Below are positions 1 through 6,886 of a stretch of 64,000 bases of DNA, piece after piece. How positions within the stretch are numbered: position 1 is the first letter of the stretch; every line of letters starts with the position of its first letter. The position numbers and the translations under genes were made by a program. Below the pieces are notes generated by a model, which did no database searches, had not been told where the DNA came from, and was given only the letters and a program-made list of their open reading frames with translations. Source of the DNA: UBA1181 sp045601045 (GTDB lineage: Bacteria > Bacteroidota > Bacteroidia > Bacteroidales > Paludibacteraceae); contig JAZRZA010000073.1 of assembly GCA_045601045.1 (NCBI GenBank), positions 40,015-104,014 of the forward strand. The letters run 5' to 3'.

Positions 1-232
1 CTGACAATCCCGTGAGTTTGGTGTAGGTCTCGGCACTCTCATATTCCTTATCCACGGAGAAGAGGTTGCCATCGCTGAGGGCATAGACTTTCTCTGGGGA
101 TTGTTGGATCTGTTTGATATTATTATAGTTGAAGAATGTTTGCCATCCTCCCATTGGAAGTTGGGAGAATACCTCCGACGTGCAGCATAGCGCGCAGATG
201 AGCAGCAATGTCTTTGTCAATTTTACCATCAT
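1..232 (-). CDS. porZ: PorZ-like secreted beta-propeller protein (5' part only)
   Basis: This minus-strand gene runs off the left edge of the window, leaving about 77 N-terminal residues. It begins with two adjacent ATG codons (232 and 229) and a clear signal peptide (basic MVKLTK, a leucine-rich core, then a small-residue cleavage region before QLPMGG). The mature start contains WQTFFNYNN, then KVYALSDGNLFSVDKE and a TKLTGLS stretch. This spacing of tryptophan, the KVYA..G.LF blade and the GLS motif is typical of the first propeller blade of PorZ, the type IX secretion protein that supplies anionic LPS to the cargo-attachment complex. It lies 21 nt behind rdgB and is probably co-transcribed with it. 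The family call rests on a short N-terminal segment; another two-component-type propeller protein remains possible. Confidence 0.6.
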   Translation of the reverse strand, partial: MMVKLTKTLLLICALCCTSEVFSQLPMGGWQTFFNYNNIKQIQQSPEKVYALSDGNLFSVDKEYESAETYTKLTGLS

Positions 233-253
233 AATTAATAGTGGTTAAATGAA

Positions 254-835
254 TTATCGGTTACCGTTTAGGAATTTAATGAGTTCCTCTACGGCTCTTC
301 CTCTGTGGCTGATGCTGTTTTTCTCTTCCATGGAAAGTTCAGAAAAAGAGCGGTCGTAACCATCTGGTTGGAAGACGGGATCGTAACCGAACCCGCCGTC
401 GCCGTGGCGTTCGGTCAAGATGGTGCCAGTGACGATTCCTTCGAAGAAATATTCCTTATCTTCTAAAAATAACGAAATAACTGTCCTAAATCTTGCGCGG
501 CGGTTGGATTTATTTTTCAGTTCCGCCAATAATTTATCAATATTCGCGTCTGAATCTTTGGCTGGGCCCGCATATCTGGCTGAATAGACGCCTGGCGCGC
601 CATCCAAGGCCTCCACTTCCAACCCTGTGTCATCCGCAAAGCAATTGCAGTGAAATTTGTCGTGGAGATAGTGTGATTTTTGACTGGCGTTTCCTTGAAG
701 GGTATCGGAAGTCTCCGGGATATCCTCGTTGCAACCGATTTCCGACAAAGAACGGATTTCGAAAAGTCCGTTTAACTTATTTCTCACCTCATCCACTTTA
801 TGGGCGTTGTTTGTCGCAAATACTAATTCTTTCAT
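254..835 (-). CDS. rdgB: XTP/dITP diphosphatase (RdgB/HAM1 family)
   Basis: Full-length 193-residue non-canonical purine NTP pyrophosphatase. It would hydrolyse dITP, XTP and ITP to the monophosphate and pyrophosphate, keeping deaminated purines out of DNA and RNA. Visible family motifs, in order: N-terminal ATNNAHKVDEV (the TxNxxK substrate loop), FADDTGLEVEALDGAPGVYS with the acidic metal-binding pair, GFGYDPVFQPDG in the middle, and SISHRGRA near the C-terminus. The ATG at 835 is preceded by an AAGGAT ribosome site and by a TAGATTTG promoter box, so the start is well supported. It is followed at 21 nt by the porZ-like gene on the same strand. Confidence 0.95.
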   Translation of the reverse strand: MKELVFATNNAHKVDEVRNKLNGLFEIRSLSEIGCNEDIPETSDTLQGNASQKSHYLHDKFHCNCFADDTGLEVEALDGAPGVYSARYAGPAKDSDANIDKLLAELKNKSNRRARFRTVISLFLEDKEYFFEGIVTGTILTERHGDGGFGYDPVFQPDGYDRSFSELSMEEKNSISHRGRAVEELIKFLNGNR

Positions 836-857
836 TTTTTATCCTTCTTTTATGTTA

Positions 858-865
858 CAAATCTA
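858..865 (-). promoter_or_regulatory. -7 box of rdgB
   Basis: Reading the minus strand, TAGATTTG matches the Bacteroidota -7 consensus TAnnTTTG. It lies about 23 nt upstream of the rdgB ATG, with AAGGAT between them as a ribosome site. Confidence 0.6.
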
Positions 866-972
866 AACAAAAAAGCACAAAAATCGGCGATTTCACCGAA
901 GATTTTCGCATTTGTAACAAAATTCCCCCTAAGATGAAACATGGTTCGTACCTGCCTCCTATGGAATCGTAT

Positions 973-1086
973 TACATTTGCAATGCAAAAACGAAATGAA
1001 TTATAGATTTCGTTGTCAGGAAACATTTATACTTTAAAATAGGCGACCACAATCACTCTGTGAAGAGTTAGTTGTGGTTTTTTTTT
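973..1086 (+). ncRNA. Candidate ~100-nt small RNA with its own promoter and terminator
   Basis: A TACATTTG box at 973-980 would start transcription near 985-987. The predicted transcript opens with a perfect 8-bp hairpin (AACGAAAT at 990-997 with ATTTCGTT at 1007-1014), continues through an AU-rich linker and ends in an intrinsic terminator (ACCACAA at 1046-1052 with TTGTGGT at 1072-1078, then nine T). No protein-coding frame with a plausible start occupies this strand here. The terminator has no upstream gene to serve, because rdgB runs away on the other strand, which argues for an independent small RNA between rdgB and rlmL. I do not recognise the family. Confidence 0.45.
1046..1086 (+). 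terminator. Intrinsic terminator of the candidate small RNA
   Basis: Stem ACCACAA/TTGTGGT extended inward by CTCT/AGAG around a GTGA tetraloop, followed by a run of nine T (1078-1086). Confidence 0.7.
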
Positions 1087-1186
1087 GTTTATGCTTTTCG
1101 CACCGCATTTCTCAGTGCGTCCACCAATAACCCTTTTATTTTTAATCCTTTTTCTATTAGGTATATAAACCTATTATAATTCTTCG

Positions 1187-1194
1187 TATTTTTG
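1187..1194 (+). promoter_or_regulatory. -7 box of the rlmL-like gene
   Basis: TATTTTTG fits TAnnTTTG and lies 28 nt before the ATG at 1223, giving a leader of about 25 nt without a Shine-Dalgarno site. Confidence 0.6.
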
Positions 1195-1222
1195 CATTGG
1201 CAAAAATATACAAATTTTCGCG

Positions 1223-2950
1223 ATGGCAAATAATTTTGAAATGATTGCCAAGACCTTCCAAGGATTGGAAGAGGTATTGGCAAAGGAGTTGATTGATCTG
1301 GGAGCGGATCAAGTAGAGATCATCACAAGAGGCGTTCGCTTCTTTGGTGACAAAGAGTTAATGTATAAGGCGAACTTCCGATGCCGTACCGCTTTGCGCA
1401 TCTTGAAGCCAATTCATCAATTCACCGCAACGGATGCTGATGAGGTCTATAACATCATTAAGTCTATGGATTGGTCTCAATATCTGAACACGAAGAAGAC
1501 CTTCGCGATCGATGCTGTTGTTCACTCCGATAACTTCCGTCACTCCAAATTCCTTGCCTATAAAGCAAAAGACGCTATCGCGGATTACTTCATGGAGAAG
1601 TTTGGCGAGAGACCTTCCGTCCGTATCAAGAATCCAGATGTACAATTGAATATCCACGTCAACCAGGATCTCTGCACCCTTTCGTTGGATAGTTCCGGTG
1701 AGCCTCTGTTTATGAGAGGTTACAAGGTGGAGCAGACCGAAGCCCCTATCAACGAGGTCTTGGCGGCAGGTATGTTGATGTTGGCCGGTTGGGATGGTCA
1801 GACCGACTTTATGGATCCGATGTGTGGATCGGGTACCATCGCCATTGAGGCTGCTATGATGGCTTTGAACATTGCTCCTGGTATTTATAGAAAAGGTTTT
1901 GCCTTCGAGAAATGGCCTGATTTCGACTCCGCTATCTTGGAGGATCTCTACAACGACGAGTCCCAAGAACGTGAGTTCAACCATAAGATTTATGCATCCG
2001 ATATCTCGTCGGCAGCTTTGCGTATCGCGACAGAGAATGTGAAGAGTGCCGGACTTGCGAAGTATATCGAGTTAAAGCATTTGCCGTTCCAAGGATGCGA
2101 GCGTCCGGAGAATGAGACGATGATTATGTTCAATCCACCATACGGTGAGCGTTTGAAGCCAGTGGAGATGGATAAACTCTACGAGGAGATCGGTACCAAG
2201 TTGAAGCACGACTTCACCGATATGTCCGCATGGATCATCACGGTGCCTTCTGAGACGACTGACCGCATTGGACTTAGGCCATCTGTGAAAATTCCTTTGC
2301 TCAATGGTTCCATCGAGTGTGAGTTCCGCAAGTATGAGATGTTCAAGGGTAGAAGAAACGATTTCTTGCGTGAGCGCAACGAAGGTCAAGAGGCTACTCC
2401 TGCTGAGGATAAGAGAGATAGACGTAAACCTGCTACCCCAGAGAATGATAGCCGCAAGACGACTAGTCCGATCCGGGAGGATGGCTCTTTCGTGAGATTG
2501 GAGGAGGATACTTGGAGACGTAGTTCCAAGAGTGAGGATGAGCAGAGTGAATACCAGCGCCGCAGACACGAGGCCTTCGAGAAGGAGCGTGAGTATCAAG
2601 AGCGCAAGTCAGCCAGAGAGGCTGAGTGGAAGGAGCGCCGTGAGCAACGTCCTTTCAACCGCGAGAGAGGTGAGGGTAGAAGAGATTTCTCAAAGAGAGA
2701 TGACCGACGTGATGATCGTAGAGGCGGTGGATTCAGACGCGACAATGAGGAGCGTGGCGAACGTCGTTTCGATAGAGACAACCGTGAGAGACGCGGCGGT
2801 TTTGGTGGCAGAAGAGATGATGACCGCAACAATGATAGAAAGCCATTCAGACGTCGTGATGATGACTCACGCGGTAGAGGCGGAAGAGAAGGTCGCGGTG
2901 GTAGAGGCGGTTTTACCGGTGGTCGACGCTTCGACAAGTCGGAGGATTAA
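1223..2950 (+). CDS. rlmL: THUMP-domain 23S rRNA (guanine-N2) methyltransferase, RlmL-like, with RGG-rich tail
   Basis: 575 residues. Residues ~1-160 form the N-terminal RNA-binding part with a THUMP domain (KTFQGLEEVLAKEL at the start is typical of this family). Residues ~165-380 are a Rossmann methyltransferase with the SAM loop DPMCGSGTIAIEA and the catalytic NPPYGERL motif. In E. coli the equivalent domain makes m2G2445 in 23S rRNA; the fused RlmK domain of E. coli is absent. Instead, residues ~385-575 form a low-complexity tail rich in Arg, Asp, Glu and Gly, with RGG- and RRDD-type repeats. Tails of this kind bind RNA and may direct it to ribosome assembly, but that is inference. A TATTTTTG box lies upstream and an intrinsic terminator follows the stop codon. 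Confidence 0.88.
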   Translation: MANNFEMIAKTFQGLEEVLAKELIDLGADQVEIITRGVRFFGDKELMYKANFRCRTALRILKPIHQFTATDADEVYNIIKSMDWSQYLNTKKTFAIDAVVHSDNFRHSKFLAYKAKDAIADYFMEKFGERPSVRIKNPDVQLNIHVNQDLCTLSLDSSGEPLFMRGYKVEQTEAPINEVLAAGMLMLAGWDGQTDFMDPMCGSGTIAIEAAMMALNIAPGIYRKGFAFEKWPDFDSAILEDLYNDESQEREFNHKIYASDISSAALRIATENVKSAGLAKYIELKHLPFQGCERPENETMIMFNPPYGERLKPVEMDKLYEEIGTKLKHDFTDMSAWIITVPSETTDRIGLRPSVKIPLLNGSIECEFRKYEMFKGRRNDFLRERNEGQEATPAEDKRDRRKPATPENDSRKTTSPIREDGSFVRLEEDTWRRSSKSEDEQSEYQRRRHEAFEKEREYQERKSAREAEWKERREQRPFNRERGEGRRDFSKRDDRRDDRRGGGFRRDNEERGERRFDRDNRERRGGFGGRRDDDRNNDRKPFRRRDDDSRGRGGREGRGGRGGFTGGRRFDKSED

Positions 2951-2979
2951 GATAGCGCATAAATAGCGCATCAAATAGC

Positions 2980-3012
2980 AAAGGGAAACGCAGTGATGTG
3001 TTTCCCTTTTTT
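2980..3012 (+). terminator. Terminator of the rlmL-like gene
   Basis: AAAGGGAAAC (2980-2989) pairs perfectly with GTTTCCCTTT (3000-3009) and is followed by T residues to 3012. Confidence 0.8.
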
Positions 3013-3036
3013 ATGGTTGAAATTTTATTGAGGTAT

Positions 3037-3107
3037 AATATATTAGCTATTTTCTTGTTTTTTTACGAAGAATTTATTTTTTTTGCACAAAAAGGTTAAT
3101 ATATTAG
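3037..3107. promoter_or_regulatory. Two direct repeats AATATATTAG before hipB, possible HipB operators
   Basis: The 10-mer AATATATTAG occurs at 3037-3046 and again at 3098-3107, each preceded by GGT. The pair brackets the AT-rich stretch where the hipB promoter should be; no clean TAnnTTTG box is visible. HipB-type repressors normally bind repeated operators in this position, so autoregulation is a reasonable inference. Confidence 0.35.
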
Positions 3108-3112
3108 TCGTT

Positions 3113-3328
3113 ATGCAGTGGAATAAGTTAATTAGGGAACGAAGAAAAAGCATTGGTATAACACAAGAACAGTTGGCTGATGTGGCGGATATCAGTTTGA
3201 GTTATTTGAAACTGATTGAACAAGGGAAGACCAATCCGACGCTTCAAGTAATTGAGAAGATACTGGATTGTTTGGGAATGGAACTCTCTGTGAATTTAAA
3301 GACTAGTTTATTGCCTTACACCGAATAA
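3113..3328 (+). CDS. hipB: HipB-like helix-turn-helix antitoxin/repressor
   Basis: A 71-residue Xre/Cro-type helix-turn-helix protein: MQWNKLIRERRKSIGITQEQ begins the domain, followed by LADVADISLSYLKLIEQGKTNPTL, the recognition helix and turn. I place the start at ATG 3113. A TTG at 3083 would add ten residues that do not belong to the domain. It is the first gene of a hipB-hipS-hipT set (13-nt gap to the next gene, then a 1-nt overlap). By analogy with HipBA/HipBST it should bind operator DNA and repress the operon, with the AATATATTAG repeats as candidate sites. Confidence 0.8.
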   Translation: MQWNKLIRERRKSIGITQEQLADVADISLSYLKLIEQGKTNPTLQVIEKILDCLGMELSVNLKTSLLPYTE

Positions 3329-3341
3329 AATCGATTAGCAA

Positions 3342-3665
3342 ATGCGACAAGCCATTGTAAATGTAAATAAGGTTCCAGCAGGTATTTTGCAAGAAACTGA
3401 TGAGGGTAAATATTGCTTTCAGTACAAGGAGGCGTATCTCCAGGATAGGGATGCCTTCCCTGTATCCATTACACTTCCCAAGCGTTGTGAGGCCTATTAT
3501 AGTGACCATCTATTCCCTTGTTTCTTTAATCTATTAAGTGAAGGGGCAAACAAAAAGGCCCAATGTACGGCACTTCGTATCGATGCGGACGACTACTTTG
3601 GTTTGCTATTAGCTACTGCACAGACTGATACTATTGGGTTTCTTACATTTACACCTTGCGAATAA
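3342..3665 (+). CDS. hipS: HipS-like protein (separate HipA N-terminal subdomain)
   Basis: A 107-residue protein equal to the small N-terminal subdomain of HipA (Couple_hipA type): VNVNKVPAGILQETDEGKY opens the beta-sheet, and YSDHLFPCFFNLLSEGANK corresponds to the conserved 'lp..f.nLLPEG' segment. In classical HipA this is fused to the kinase; here it is a separate gene, as in the tripartite HipBST system, where the HipS equivalent acts as the antitoxin. Its TAA stop overlaps the ATG of the kinase gene (TAATG), indicating translational coupling. Confidence 0.75.
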   Translation: MRQAIVNVNKVPAGILQETDEGKYCFQYKEAYLQDRDAFPVSITLPKRCEAYYSDHLFPCFFNLLSEGANKKAQCTALRIDADDYFGLLLATAQTDTIGFLTFTPCE

Positions 3666-4600
3666 TGATGAAAGATATATTGATCGATCGAATGCCAGTC
3701 CCGTTTGATACGGATATCGTGTATAAACCGGTATCCTATGTGGATAATGTAAAGCACGTTTCCATTTCGGGTGTCCAGGAGAAGTTGTTTGCCGTTGTGG
3801 AAAATGGGAAACTTCGTTTGGCAGAAGATGGAGAGCAGAGCGTGTATATTATAAAACCTGCTCCTCAAAATCTTGCTTTGCTAAATTTGCAGGATATGCC
3901 AGCCAATGAATATCTTACGATGCAGATTGCATCAAAGGTGTTTGGCATAGACACTGCGATTTGTGGGATGATACGTTTAGCGGATGGCCATTTGGCGTAT
4001 ATAGTAAGACGCTTTGATGTCTCTGGACAAGGGAAATTGGCACAAGAAGATGTCTGTACGCTTCTTGGTAGATCTGCTCATACGCATGGTAGTGACTATA
4101 AGTACCGAGGTAGTTATTTGGAGGTCGCCAATGTATTGCGACAGACACTTCCGCTTTGGCGTTTTGACATGCAAAGATTTGTGAAACTGGTAGTTTTTAA
4201 CTATCTGTTTTCGAATGGAGACGCCCATCTTAAGAATTTCTCTATTCTGCGGGACAAGGATCAATTCAGACTATCACCATCGTATGATTTGTTGAACACC
4301 TCGTTGCATATTTCCGATAGTGATTTTGCATTGGACAAGGGGTTGGGATTGCCCATAGAGCACACATCTGATGTCTTTGACAAAAGCGGACATCCAACCA
4401 TTGTTGATTTCCACAATTTTGCAAAATTGTGTGGTTTGACAGAAAAGCAAATCGCGGATACCTTAGCTCCCTTTGCAAATGAACAGTCAAATGTACAAGA
4501 GTTGTGTGAGTCATCTTTATTGTCTAATAAGTGCAAACGGATGTTCATGAGAACATATCGGGAGAGGTTGGCGCGTTTCTGTCGAGGAATGAAAAGGTAA
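3665..4600 (+). CDS. hipT: HipT-like serine/threonine kinase toxin
   Basis: About 311 residues, matching the kinase part of HipA without its N-terminal subdomain. Visible elements: the Gly-rich loop segment HVSISGVQEKLF, the lysine region YIIKPAP, the catalytic NGDAHLKNFSIL and the metal-binding LSPSYDLLNT. HipA-type kinases phosphorylate aminoacyl-tRNA synthetases (GltX for HipA, TrpS for HipT) and stop translation. The SIS sequence in the loop matches the paired autophosphorylated serines described for HipT of E. coli O127. The start is taken as ATG 3665, overlapping the hipS stop; an upstream TTG at 3656 is less likely. Confidence 0.82.
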   Translation: MMKDILIDRMPVPFDTDIVYKPVSYVDNVKHVSISGVQEKLFAVVENGKLRLAEDGEQSVYIIKPAPQNLALLNLQDMPANEYLTMQIASKVFGIDTAICGMIRLADGHLAYIVRRFDVSGQGKLAQEDVCTLLGRSAHTHGSDYKYRGSYLEVANVLRQTLPLWRFDMQRFVKLVVFNYLFSNGDAHLKNFSILRDKDQFRLSPSYDLLNTSLHISDSDFALDKGLGLPIEHTSDVFDKSGHPTIVDFHNFAKLCGLTEKQIADTLAPFANEQSNVQELCESSLLSNKCKRMFMRTYRERLARFCRGMKR

Positions 4601-4607
4601 CTCATAT

Positions 4608-5549
4608 ATGAATAATAACGAATACACTGTAGAGACTTCATCTGCCCGAATGACGGAGATTAAAATTGTGGCCGCATTGGGGTTGTTGACCTTGCTTTTC
4701 ATCATCTACATGCTAATGAAGGATGTGGAAGGCAGTGAGTGGCTATCCCTGTTCTTAGGTGTTTTTACATTGCCTATCATTTGGCTGTTCTACTATGTTT
4801 ATAAAGTGAAGGACGATACGATCCGTGTGGATCAGAAGGGTATTACTCTTGATGTGCATAGTGATGCAATCATTCCTAAACGTCATCAGGCTTCCTATCA
4901 GTGGAGTGAGTTATCCTCCTATTCAATAGATGTCAGGTGGGAGGCTAACATCCGTTGTTATGGAATAGAATTGTATGGTGCCGATGAATCTCTTTTGCAG
5001 AGGATAAAGTTGCATGGCCTAATGGGTGATGAAATATGGGAGATAGGAAGTGATCTATTGATGCATTTGCTTCCCAAACCTTGGTATGATTATAATAAGT
5101 ATGGGATGATCACATTTCCTGCTAAGCGATCCAAAACCTATTTCGTGCTATGTGGTGTTTTCTTCTTGATAACCGTTGCCTTTATTCTATGGTTTGTGGT
5201 GGAAGGATTTTTTGCGGGAGAGGATAGTGTTTATACGTATATACTATTGAGTACTTTTTTCTTATTGGACTTGTTCATTTTATACGGGGGCATAGTGTCC
5301 CAACGGGACTCTCTGACTATTGACTCGGAAGGCATTGAAGTGGATGTGCACTCAAAGGAGTTGTTCAAACACAAGAAACAAAAGGTGGCTTATGATAGTT
5401 TTGAATATTTCCAGGTGGATAGTTCGGTGGATGAGTATCAATTGATTTTAAAGGATAAAGATCACAAAGAGATCTTATCCTGCAATTGCTCCAACCTTTG
5501 CTATGCGAATTACTTGGAAATGGTATTGAAGGTGGCGCTGACGGAGTAG
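4608..5549 (+). CDS. Membrane protein with two tandem TM-hairpin/PH-like modules
   Basis: 313 residues, no recognised named family. It consists of two similar halves. Each has a pair of hydrophobic segments (about residues 18-36 and 45-64; about 178-200 and 212-230), then a soluble beta-rich part. The halves share a diagnostic phrase: VDQKGITLDVHS in the first and IDSEGIEVDVHS in the second, each followed some 15-20 residues later by an aromatic block (YQWSELSSYSID and YDSFEYFQVD). This looks like duplicated bacterial-PH-like domains on membrane hairpins. It starts 7 nt after hipT on the same strand and may be transcribed with the toxin-antitoxin genes. Function unknown. Confidence 0.75.
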   Translation: MNNNEYTVETSSARMTEIKIVAALGLLTLLFIIYMLMKDVEGSEWLSLFLGVFTLPIIWLFYYVYKVKDDTIRVDQKGITLDVHSDAIIPKRHQASYQWSELSSYSIDVRWEANIRCYGIELYGADESLLQRIKLHGLMGDEIWEIGSDLLMHLLPKPWYDYNKYGMITFPAKRSKTYFVLCGVFFLITVAFILWFVVEGFFAGEDSVYTYILLSTFFLLDLFILYGGIVSQRDSLTIDSEGIEVDVHSKELFKHKKQKVAYDSFEYFQVDSSVDEYQLILKDKDHKEILSCNCSNLCYANYLEMVLKVALTE

Positions 5550-5553
5550 GGGG

Positions 5554-6300
5554 TTACTCCACCACCATTCCTTCCAGTAATTCCTCATTGAAATATTTCA
5601 CCCAAGTCTGGTAGGTATCTTGGGCGGATTGCATCGTTCCGACAAGGAAGCCAGGTGTGGTTTTGAATTCCTTAAGTCCACGGTAGTAGTATAGTTTGTG
5701 GTTGTCGTCGATTACGAAAGGAAGGATGATGTTGCGGAGGCATTCTCTGAAAAGAATGAGTCGTCCGACACGTCCGTTCCCGTCTTGGAATGGATGGATG
5801 CATTCGAACCTCCAATGATATTCAGCCAGTGTCTGTAAGGTGCGTTGATCCTGTTCGTTATACCATTTTTCCAATTCATCCATTCGTTGTTGTACCTCTT
5901 CGGGGCGAGCTGTTTCGTTCCCGCCCACTTCATTGGCAAGTTGTTTATATCCCCCGACATTAAAGTATGGTTTTTGCGCATCGGCGGTACCGCTTTTGAG
6001 GATGCGATGGAATTCACAGATGATTTCTTGTGAGAGTGGTGATGAAATAGTGCGAAGTAGGTAATCGAAAGCCACGAAGTGGTTGGTGGTCTCGATAATA
6101 TCGTCCACAGGAACGGCCTCTTGGTCCTTGAACCCGATGGTACGTGTTTCGAAGATATAGCGAGTTTGTTCCTCTGTCAGTTTTGATCCCTCGATACGAT
6201 TGGAGTTATAGGCAAGTTGCACTTGTGTCTTATGATAGAGTCCGCCTTTTCGGTGCGACTCCATCTCTTCGACGAGGAATGAGGTGAGTTTATTGGACAT
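5554..6300 (-). CDS. Fic family protein (probable AMP-transferase with N-terminal inhibitory helix)
   Basis: About 248 residues. The active-site signature is HPFQDGNGRVGR: catalytic His, acidic metal ligand and the GNGR anion hole. Near the N-terminus, SNRIEGSKLT fits the inhibitory [S/T]xxxE[G/N] motif that blocks the ATP site in class II Fic proteins, so the enzyme is probably self-inhibited until triggered. Fic proteins usually AMPylate hydroxyl side chains of target proteins. The start is ATG 6300 (a TTG two codons upstream is less likely). The gene has a 50-bp palindrome over its promoter, shared with the DUF234 ATPase gene at 14500-15942. It converges on the membrane protein gene with 4 nt between the stops. 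Confidence 0.9.
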   Translation of the reverse strand: MSNKLTSFLVEEMESHRKGGLYHKTQVQLAYNSNRIEGSKLTEEQTRYIFETRTIGFKDQEAVPVDDIIETTNHFVAFDYLLRTISSPLSQEIICEFHRILKSGTADAQKPYFNVGGYKQLANEVGGNETARPEEVQQRMDELEKWYNEQDQRTLQTLAEYHWRFECIHPFQDGNGRVGRLILFRECLRNIILPFVIDDNHKLYYYRGLKEFKTTPGFLVGTMQSAQDTYQTWVKYFNEELLEGMVVE

Positions 6301-6362
6301 GATCAATCATTTGAATTTTTGTGTTGGGCAAAGATAATGAAAATTGTTTGAAGCGAATCCTT

Positions 6363-6412
6363 CACTATTTTGCCGCAAACGTACTTTTCAACCCACTTGT
6401 GGCAGAATAGTG
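6363..6412 (-). promoter_or_regulatory. 50-bp palindromic operator overlapping the fic promoter
   Basis: On the plus strand the arms are CACTATTTTGCCGC (6363-6376) and GTGGCAGAATAGTG (6399-6412). The minus-strand -7 box TACGTTTG (6376-6383) starts at the edge of one arm, and the other arm covers the -33 region. The element at 15953-16002 has the same total length, near-identical arms and the same offset of its -7 box. A repressor binding these arms would cover the core promoter. Confidence 0.6.
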
Positions 6413-6514
6413 AGCTGTTTGGTCGGAATATGTGGTGGCAATTAATTGTCAAGGTAGGGGTATTGAGTTAGGTGGTAAAAGATGTAGTTCATTTTATATT
6501 TTCAACAATATTTC

Positions 6515-6522
6515 TATATTTG
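6515..6522 (+). promoter_or_regulatory. -7 box of the structured RNA (and perhaps of the Hsp70 cluster)
   Basis: TATATTTG is a perfect TAnnTTTG match; transcription would start near 6527-6530. No equally good box occurs between the RNA terminator (6822) and the first gene of the chaperone cluster (6887), so read-through from here may feed those genes. Confidence 0.65.
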
Positions 6523-6528
6523 CAAAGT

Positions 6529-6822
6529 CAATCTTGCTGAAAGCCCTTGGGCTGGGGGTGGGTGACATACATACATAAAAAGGCGTTCTGTACGCTTTGA
6601 TTCTGACGTTTGTGAACTTCGCAACTTCAATGGATTGTCAGGGACAAGGCAACGAGGGCGCCCCAAGGGATGTTTATACATGCCTACGAAGTTGTTGTGC
6701 AAACAGCTAAGGGTATATTATATGCATCAACGTGGGGCTTTCAGCGTTGCTCGTTTCGACAATCCGGGCAATGCGAAGGCCTACAAACGTGGAACGAGTG
6801 ACAGACTGGCTCCACGTTTTTT
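6529..6822 (+). ncRNA. Long structured RNA (~295 nt) upstream of the Hsp70 cluster
   Basis: The 5' end GCTGAAAGCCC (6536-6546) pairs perfectly with GGGCTTTCAGC (6735-6745), closing a domain of about 190 nt. Inside are local hairpins such as GCGT/ACGC near 6583-6595, the self-complementary GGGCGCCC near 6658-6666 and ATGT/ACAT near 6670-6681. After the closing stem come a GTTGC/GCAAT hairpin (6746-6750 with 6768-6772) and a 9-bp terminator. The sequence is GC-richer than its surroundings. It lacks the conserved cores of RNase P RNA, tmRNA and SRP RNA. A plus-strand reading frame crosses it but is better explained by RNA structure. It could belong to one of the Bacteroidales-specific RNA families found by comparative genomics; I cannot confirm which. 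Confidence 0.65.
6785..6822 (+). terminator. Terminator of the structured RNA
   Basis: AAACGTGGA (6785-6793) pairs perfectly with TCCACGTTT (6811-6819), followed by T to 6822. An alternative pairing of AACGAG inside the loop with the upstream CTCGTT (6750-6755) could compete with it, so attenuation of the downstream genes is conceivable. Confidence 0.75.
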
Positions 6823-6886
6823 ATTATGTTTTTTTTGATGTAAATCTTGCTGCTAGGAGTCGTTGGCAAAAAAGACATGATGTTTA

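Noticed and set aside
493..999. A 168-codon plus-strand frame opposite rdgB
   Set aside because: It is antisense to a clear rdgB gene, lacks a start context and crosses the promoter region.
2072..2937. Long antisense frames within the rlmL-like gene, some over 100 codons
   Set aside because: They result from the repetitive Arg/Gly codons of the tail; the sense frame has clear methyltransferase motifs.
6635..6838. A 67-codon plus-strand reading frame across the structured RNA
   Set aside because: It runs through the long-range stem arm and the terminator hairpin, has no ribosome site and its composition follows RNA structure. I treat it as a spurious frame in an RNA gene.
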